From NCBI GenBank assembly GCA_022494885.1, contig JAGVSM010002780.1:18105-82104 (forward strand): a stretch of DNA of 64,000 nt. The letters are read 5' to 3'. Source of the stretch: Micrasema longulum (taxonomy: Eukaryota; Arthropoda; Insecta; Trichoptera; Brachycentridae). Position numbers and translations under genes: made by a program. Below are positions 56,707-64,000 of this stretch, in pieces. Under the pieces are notes generated by a model, which was not told the DNA's origin, searched no databases, and was given only the letters and a program-made list of their open reading frames with translations. Numbering within the stretch: the first letter of the stretch is position 1; each line of letters begins with the position of its first letter.

Positions 56707-57009
56707 ACATTAATTTAACAATATTGATGTTTTTTGTTTAATAAAACTCCACAGTTAATAAATTTGATAAAATTTTACTGAAACTTCTTGGTTTAGTTTT
56801 ACTAGTAGGCATCTTCAAGACTTATCTCCAAAATATGTTAAGAATAGTATAAAAGCTGTAAACGTTGTAAACAATTCACCAGTTTTGAAGATGCCTACTT
56901 AGGCGAAAGCGCTTGTTGCTTAAAATAATAAAAAAGTTAAACTAAACCAAGAAGTTTCATTGATAATTTTATTTATAATTTTATCAAAACCATTAATTTA
57001 ACAATGTTC
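56707..57009. mobile_element. Hairpin element flanked by ~17 bp direct repeats (Penelope-like?)
   Basis: Arms at about 56756-56820 and 56883-56990 pair as TTTGATAAAATT, GAAACTTCTTGGTTTAGTTT and GTAGGCATCTTCAA, with their complements in the right arm. Direct repeats ATTAATTTAACAATATT (56710) and ATTAATTTAACAATGTT (56992) lie outside. The right arm contains a hammerhead-like core; the left arm contains a shortened inverted copy of it. Penelope-like elements carry hammerhead motifs in their terminal repeats, so this may be a relic of such terminal repeats in inverted array. No reverse transcriptase or GIY-YIG sequence is present. Confidence 0.5.
56883..56919 (+). ncRNA. Hammerhead ribozyme-like core
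   Basis: TTGAAGA (56885-56891) stands where CUGANGA is expected. It is followed by the stem-loop GCCTACTTAGGC (5 bp stem GCCTA/TAGGC) and then GAAA (56905-56908) and GCGC. The order CUGANGA, stem II, GAAA, stem III is the hammerhead core, and TGAAGA-x-GCC...GGCGAAA is the form seen in Penelope-like elements. The first core position is T instead of C, so cleavage activity is doubtful. Stem I and the cleavage site were not resolved. Confidence 0.4.
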
Positions 57010-58032
57010 GTTTTTGGAATTCTATACATCGCTCTTTTACTTACATTTATTTTCATTTATTTATTCAGATATTTAGAACATTACAGGAAAAAGACCCAAT
57101 TCATTCTAAATACAATAATAGATCACAAATTACAGTAGATAGTTATGTTATTAAAATAATATAACAAAATGTAAAAAGAAAAATTAAAACTTAATACATA
57201 GGGGCATAATATAATATTAGAGCATTGCAGATGGAGAAAGTAAACAAACAAAATGGCCAAACTTTTGAATTCAAAGGATTTTTGGATTGTACTGATTGAT
57301 TGTGCCCAGTGGCGGTATTCCCATAGAAGCCCATAAGCCCGGCTTACCTATTATTATATTTCAAAATTACCAAATCTTGACCAAACGCTTAAAAATAATT
57401 CATTACGTTGTTCAAATTTTGCACCGCATTAGAATTATTGACCTGTTTGACGTTCGTACTATTTGCATCTAATTTTCTTTAGGGTAAAGTAAACAGAGAG
57501 TACCTCTCATGTTTTGAATCAAACGTACTTTACGATTGTTTATTATGCTCTTTTTTACGAAATTAAATAATTAAAAACGGTTATTTTTATGTAAATTGAT
57601 TAAAGACCGGTACTGATTAAGATTTATAATAATTCATTAGCATTTTTGTGCAGTCATTTATGAAATGAGTTCGGAGATGTCTGACGTTCCGTTTTTATTT
57701 GCCTTTCTTCAATAAACCTTTTCCTATATCCTATATCAATAAAAATTTATCATTATTATATTTATGTATTTATGGGTTCCGATGACTATTATTCAACTCT
57801 ACGCATGCTATATTATATTGATGTTACTTATTGGTAATGTTTGATATCTGAGGAGTAACTTTTTTAATAAAATAATATTGTGTTTTATTTATTTTGTTTA
57901 ATTAAATGAACTCAGAAAGAAAATCCCATGCATATTTTCATAAGATATTGTTATTCGTCATAATATGCATTCTGGATGCTTTTTAGACTGTAGAACTGTA
58001 GTGAAGAAAGCATACATCATGTTTTCATACAA
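57010..58032. other. Intronic sequence, nothing supported
   Basis: TTTATTCAGATATTTAGAAC at 57058 weakly resembles LINE tails near 18010 and 38450. No coding remnant. Confidence 0.35.
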
Positions 58033-58039
58033 GTGAATT

Positions 58040-58299
58040 CATCATCATTATCTTTCCGCACCTAATGGTGCATAGAGCACTGCATTGGTTTCACAAATCG
58101 CAGTTTATCTTGATCATTTTTGTTACATGAAGGTAAGATGATAGGTCTCATGTTTCAGGCACAAGTCCAGGGACTTAGACATATTCTAGTGTAAAAACAC
58201 CTTTTTAAATCAATATTTCTTGTCAACCATGCCGGGAATCGAACCCGAGACTTCTTGCATAGTAGGCAAACGCGCTGACCACTATACTAAGGCCGTCAG
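58040..58299 (-). mobile_element. SINE-C, copy 2 (full length)
   Basis: Minus strand: head ACGGCCTTAGTATAGTGGTC, CGTTTGCCTACTATGCAAGA and B box CGGGTTCGATTCCCGG. The body shares TTTGTTACATGAAGGTAAGA and CCTAATGGTGCATAGAGCAC (plus-strand reading) with copy 1. GTGAATT at 58033-58039 and 58300-58306 is the target-site duplication. 260 bp, the same as copy 1. It lies in the membralin intron in the sense orientation. Confidence 0.9.
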
Positions 58300-59660
<1,361 letters not shown>

Positions 59661-59679
59661 TCCGTTTTGCCTAGGGCTT

Positions 59680-60853
59680 CCAATCTTGGTATGCCGAGAT
59701 CCTAAACGATTTGCTTATCTCGCACGGATCGAAATTGCGTGTGCGGGATCTCGCGGGATTTGGGGGATTAGGTAGCAGCAAAACAGTTAGATGTTGGCTC
59801 CAGAAATGGCTGTTTCTTTACAAAGACCCACAAACATGACAGCATTACTGATTTATTCACAAAATCCTGATTGCTACCAGCCTTAGTAACGATGAAATAT
59901 ATAGCTTGCTACCCAAAAGTCTACTTCGAAAGAAAATTAAGGAGTTTGTTCAGAGAATGCAGTTTAGCGTGTCATCGTCATAAGAAACTAATAATACGAA
60001 CATTAAGGATAATGACGATGATGTGTCTCTTTCTATTCTGGCTAAAGTGACTGCCCAAACTGCTAGCAACAATGACGAGGTTTCTCCACCAGTTCCTAAT
60101 CTTTCATTGCATGAGGAGTTGGACTTTACTCTATCATCTACTTTGAAAAAAAGCTTTGCATTACCATCCAGCATCAGTTCCAAAGAATCTATTATTATTA
60201 AAATAGAAATTAGTCTATATGAATTAGGGGGCTGTTTTATGAATTATTTAAAATTCATCCCCTAAAATTTATACCACCAACGATCGTTGAAGTTGAAAGG
60301 GCTTTCTCTGCTGACGGCTATTTAGCCTCTAATATGCGTAGAGATTTGACAGATGACACAATAGACATGCTATGTTATCTTCGATAACACTCAGCAAAAT
60401 ATAGTTAATAATAATTAGCTTTGTCTTAGATTAGTAAGATTTGATTGAGTTTTCATATTTAAATTTATTTCAACACAGAGTGAAAACATTTTTGAGATAA
60501 ATAAATTGAAATAAATTTAAATATGAACAACTCCCTAGGGAGGAAATTCAGCCAGTCTGCAAGCATTTGGACATAATCAAACATTGTTAAAAAAGTAATA
60601 AATAAAAATACTTCATTTGGTTGATTGTAGACTTTTATTTTAGCTATCGACTATTATATATCTTTTAACACCACAGTTTCGATAATTTCTATACCTCTAA
60701 TTGATTTAATAAATATTACAATTTCTGAACACTAATTACAAATTATTTAACCTCTGCAATGACACACGCTGGATCCAGCGGGATTGAAAATCTTTTATCC
60801 TGCAAATACCGAGATCCCAAAACAGCTGCGAGATTGGAAGCTCTACTTGTACC
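59680..60853 (+). mobile_element. hAT-type transposon relic in membralin intron
   Basis: Ends resemble each other in inverted orientation: TAGGGCTTCCAATCTTGG at the left, and TAGAGCTTCCAATCTCGCAG read on the minus strand at the right, with GAGATCC blocks just inside. Inside, plus-strand frames read FVQRMQFSVSSS, SILAKVTAQTASNNDEVSPP and, after a frameshift, YELFKIHPLKFIPPTIVEVE, RAFSADGYLASNMRRDLTDD and TIDMLCYLR before TAA (60386). The last block is the hAT C-terminal dimerisation signature (VERxFSxxGxxxxxxRxxLxxxxxxxLxFLR). N-terminal BED finger and catalytic core are deleted. Possible 8 bp flanks GTTTTGCC and CTTGTACC agree at only 5 of 8 positions. Confidence 0.85.
60465..60595. repeat. 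FB-D fragment (copy 5) inside the hAT relic
   Basis: CAACACAGAGTGAAAACATT, AACAACTCCCTAGGGAGGAA and CTGCAAGCATTTGGACATAA followed by AAACATTGTT. It lies between the transposase stop and the right hAT terminus, so it was inserted after or carried by the hAT element. Confidence 0.75.
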
Positions 60854-61124
60854 AGCTAGTTTTAAATATTTCCAGAAACAGTAGCATTAAAATTTTGCTA
60901 CTATTATTTCTTGAATTTGAATGAAAAATTATAGTGTAATATTCAATTTTTGCTTTTACGGTCACAAAAGTATTTTTATTAATGAAACCGCTAACTACGC
61001 AGAAAGCAAATATATTCAGGAAATTTTCAGAGTACTTACATCAAAAACATCAATTTTGGACTGGTGCCATTATTATCTTTTAGGTATGATTTATTGTTTA
61101 ATAATTAAATTCAATTTGAAATAC
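60854..61124. other. Intronic sequence, nothing supported
   Basis: Short remainder of the membralin intron before the first visible exon (gene orientation). Confidence 0.4.
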
Positions 61125-61230
61125 CTGAGTTATCATATTTCCCGTCCTTATTTGAAGTCGAATCTTGATTTCTTAATTCAGACTTATCAGCTTTTAGCTC
61201 CATTAACTTTGCATATTCTGTTTGATTCAT
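61125..61230 (-). CDS. Membralin exon (first of three seen)
   Basis: Minus strand, acceptor with a poly-pyrimidine tract and CAG, donor GTATTT. It starts in phase 0: MNQTEYAKLMELKADKSELR, NQDSTSNKDGKYDNS, plus one base G. That single base joins TA of the next exon (59297) to give Val of the VWPDNEY motif, so the phases agree exactly. The peptide lies in the less conserved luminal region just before the membralin core and is not diagnostic alone; the call rests on phase, splice sites and position. The ATG at its first codon is internal, not a proposed start. Upstream exons were not identified before the window ends. Confidence 0.82.
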
Positions 61231-61269
61231 CTGAAAAAAAAACATTTTATTAGTCAATTGATTCTCTGT

Positions 61270-61540
61270 TGCCTCTGTGTTGGGCTTGCAGGTGAAAAAG
61301 AGGGGATATGGAAGGAATTTGTGAAATATGCACCACAACACCCAGACCAATTGAGAAAAAAACTTTCTGGATTTCTTTTTTGCAACTGGTGGGAATAGAA
61401 CCTGCGACGCCAGTTTCACAGTTAGCCGTCAAACTAAAAACAAAAATGCCACTATTCACGATCACTGTTTTTGGGAAGACCACAAGACCAGTAGCGAAAA
61501 GACTATTTCTTTTAAGTTTGATGTGCATTGTATGTGCACT
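61270..61540 (-). mobile_element. Probable tRNA-derived SINE-D
   Basis: The minus strand shows GACGGCTAACTGTGAAACTG, GCGTCGCAGGTTCTATTCCC (B-box-like GGTTCTATTCC) and a body with CAATTGGTCTGGGTGTTGTG and GTGCATATTTCACAAATTCC. Resembles a SINE by layout; no second copy in this window, so boundaries are uncertain. Confidence 0.5.
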
Positions 61541-61554
61541 GTAGGGGCTCAAAT

Positions 61555-61958
61555 TTTGGTGGGGCCGCGGTGGTGCATATTTTGCTGGAAAATATGTTCA
61601 TATAAAATGCCGTGTAATGCCGCAGTTGCATTCCATCAGCAACACTACCAATAGTCCTACTCCCTAGCGTCCATGAGTGGTCTCTTTGGCCCCGCGAGCC
61701 CTGGGCAATGTGGCCACTGGCATTAACATCAGTGCCATAGCAGATAGGGAGAGGATGAATGGCGAGTGTCCGGCGCCCATAAAACGGGACCCCTCCAGCT
61801 AAGGGTAGGTAACCCCGACAGAAAATTCCACCGAAGAAGGCAACGGGAAACCACTTCGGTCAATAATTCCCAGGATATCACTATGAAGAGATGCTTTCTC
61901 CCAAGTGATCGTCAACGTCGGGGGGACCCGACATGACACGTGAAGAAGAAGAAGAAGT
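61555..61958 (+). mobile_element. Probable LINE 3' end with (GAA)n tail
   Basis: A GC-richer block with TGGTCTCTTTGGCCCCGCGA, GGGACCCCTCCAGCTAAGGG, GAAGAAGGCAACGGGAAACC, CCCAGGATATCACTATGAAG and a final GAAGAAGAAGAAG tail (61942-61956). Composition and the GAA tail match 3' regions of RTE-like LINEs (compare the tail at 48715). Coding sequence not recognised; the assignment is from general family layout. Confidence 0.5.
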
Positions 61959-61965
61959 GCATTGT

Positions 61966-62387
61966 ATAACAAGTAGCAAAATGACTATTCGTGTTTAGTT
62001 CAGTGTGCATATTGAACTTAAAAGAAATAGTATTTTCGCTGGTGTTTTGTTGGACTTCCTACGGTGATCATGGACAGTGGCGTTTTTGCTTCTAATCCCT
62101 CAAATATGAATTAAATTTAAAATATTGATAGTTTTAACTGATAAAAATCTAAATTGCTTAGTGTTTAAATATATCAGTAAATTAGTACATAAAATTAGGT
62201 CACAAATATTAATATTAGAACACCTAAGTTTCTGCCATGTATCAGCCTGGAGTGGATGTACGCTTACACATTTTTTTTCTCCATATATGTAGTGGCAATA
62301 ATTTAAAAACTAATGGCATTGATGGGCCAAAATGTCATAAATTTTCAGTTACGTTATTGTTTCACCGGAATGACGATCTGTTAGTTT
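61966..62387. other. No feature recognised
   Basis: Short stretch between two retroelement tails; no conserved peptide. Confidence 0.4.
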
Positions 62388-62389
62388 AC

Positions 62390-62428
<39 letters not shown>

Positions 62429-64000
62429 CGGACAAAGTCCATTATAAACATTACAATTAAAAGAAATTTTTACAAAGGAATAAAAAAATATAAGGAACAG
62501 AAATAAGCAGCAAAGACAGATGATAGATTTTTTAGATTAAGTAAAAAGCATAGGCTAACTATACAGATTCTTTAGCTGATTTGTAAAGAAAGACATCCTT
62601 ACACCATTAAAATCGAGATCTTGATGATCGTTCACCCGCCTGATCATTCTGGGCAAAGGCGACTGTGCACCATAATTGGTCCTGTAGTGACCGAGGAAAA
62701 GCATTTCATTATTTCTTAGTCTACGGGTGGGAACGTTAAAGAATCTTTTGCAAAATTTCAGGGGCATCAATGAGACAGTTCATAATTTTATACATGCAGA
62801 TTATATCTGCAATGCATCTGCGTTTTTCAAGACTTGATATGCTTAAAAACCTCTCCATATCAGAATATGAATAGTCTCCTCTTTCCAATCCCATCTTCCA
62901 TGCAATTTTTCTTATGAAACGATGTTGAACTGATTCAAGGCGCTTGATATGAACAGCATAATGAGGGGACCAGATTACAGATGCATATTCAAGAATAGGG
63001 CGAACAAAAGAGCAATAAAGTGTTTTAAGTGTAAGCATACTTTGGAAATCAGACGTAGTTCTATTAATAAAGCCTAAAATTTTTAAGGATCTGTTTACTA
63101 TATTATCAAAGTGTTTCAGAAAAGTTAGTTTATTATCTAGGATCACTCCAAGATCTCTTATAGAGGTGACAATCGAAAGAACTTGGCCATTAAGTTTATA
63201 ATCAAAAATAAAAGGATGTTTACATTTATGGTATGAAATAATTTTGCATTTATCGATGTTAAGTTCCATGTTATTAGTTTTGCACAAGTATGAAATGCAT
63301 TTATGTCTTCTTGGAGTCTGACACAGTCATCAATATTTTTAATTAGCTTAATTATCTTGTTATCGTCAGCAAAAAGCCAGAATTTTGTAAAAGAAAAAAC
63401 ATTAGCAGCATCATTAACAAACAGATTAAATAGAAGAGGGGCCAAGTGGGCACCCTGTGGTACACCAAAAGTTACTAGGAAGCTATTTGATATGAAGTTA
63501 TTGATTTTTACACTTTGTTTTCTATGTGAGAGGTAGGATTTTAAAAACGATAAAAAGGGATCTCTAATACCTACAGCACGAAGTTTAGCACATAAAATGT
63601 TGTGATCAACTTTGTCAAAGGCCTTGGAGAAGTCTGTATACAGTACATCAGCTTGAATATTATTCTCGAACGCTGTAAAAATAGTATCAGTAAAAGAAAG
63701 CAAATTGGTCGTCGTTGATTTGGCTGTCCTAAATCCATGCTGCTCCTCAATCAGCACATTTTTAAATATAGGTGTTATTTTTTTGTAATAATTGATTCGA
63801 ATAGTTTAGGTACAGGAGATATCATTGAAATGGGTCTATAGTTAGTTACGTTAGATTTATCACCAGATTTGAATATCGGTCTTATTATAGAAATTTTCCA
63901 AATATCAGGAAATACACTCGTTGTTAAAGACATATTAAACAGTAAAGACAGAGGCTTAGCAAGACTAGATTTACAATTTGATAGTAGTATTTCAGGAATA
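62388..64000 (-). mobile_element. LINE (Jockey/CR1-like), RT to 3' tail, runs off window
   Basis: The largest and best-preserved retroelement here. Minus strand in order: KSGDKSNVTNYRPISMISPV, a frameshift near 63785, QHGFRTAKSTTTNLLSFTDT, LYTDFSKAFDKVDH, GVPQGAHLAPLLFNLFVND, LFADDNKIIKL (catalytic FADD), a frameshift near 63290, MELNIDKCKIISYHKC, SIRDLGVILDNKLTFLKHFD, FVRPILEYASVIWSPHYAVH, QHRFIRKIAWKMGLERGDYS, a frameshift near 62760, and FFNVPTRRLRNNEML with a stop about 62558. A (TAAA)n tail sits at 62390-62428. All RT catalytic motifs are present, but three frameshifts disable it. The endonuclease and ORF1 would lie beyond 64000. Confidence 0.93.

Noticed and set aside
61308..61552. Overlapping frames of 78-100 codons on both strands as genes or an extra membralin exon
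   Set aside because: The region has SINE layout with a B-box-like sequence and lies directly upstream of the membralin exon acceptor; no conserved peptide.

Overview
The window looks like AT-rich insect nuclear DNA, most likely lepidopteran. That inference rests on three spliced exons of a conserved animal gene, the absence of dense bacterial-style genes, and a heavy load of short tRNA-derived SINEs, 5'-truncated non-LTR retrotransposons and foldback/MITE elements. No prokaryotic, organellar or viral gene was recognised.

The only host gene I can support is membralin (TMEM259 family), on the minus strand at the right end. Three consecutive exons (61230..61125, 59297..59051, 55405..55315) have AG/GT boundaries, matching phases, and a joined translation that follows the conserved membralin core. 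The 5' exons were not found and probably lie to the right. The exon that should follow 55315 was not found by eye in the 55 kb to the left. A possible THAP-domain first exon or its relic lies at 12169-12242.

Almost everything else is transposon debris. There are about 20 non-LTR (LINE) fragments from at least five families, almost all 3' ends. The best preserved runs from 64000 down to 62388 on the minus strand and carries recognisable RT motifs. Four tRNA-headed SINE families are present (A: 5.7, 6.2, 24.5 and 54.9 kb; B: 6.4, 23.4, 38.8 and 53.4 kb; C: 10.3 and 58.1 kb; D: 61.4 kb). DNA-transposon relics include a hAT element inside a membralin intron (59.7-60.85 kb), a mariner relic (15.0-15.6 kb), and an IS630/Tc1-like C-terminus (27.5-27.8 kb). 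Non-autonomous foldbacks are abundant: a 1.2 kb TTAA-flanked palindrome (49999-51194) with three relatives, FB-D, FB-R, MITE-H, a CAGGGCC-ended family and a 200 bp foldback.

Several elements are nested so clearly that empty and filled sites can be compared inside the window: SINE-B in MITE-H (53.4 kb against 18.7 kb), SINE-C in repeat G (10.2 kb against 4.5 kb), a foldback in a LINE reading frame (8.33 kb), and FB-D in the TTAA foldback (30.4 kb). One LINE copy (29.6-30.36 kb) shows a twin-priming 5' inversion. The most unusual item is a hairpin element at 56.71-57.01 kb that contains a hammerhead-ribozyme-like core of the type found in Penelope-like elements.

All calls were made by eye, so transposon boundaries are approximate unless a target-site duplication is given.
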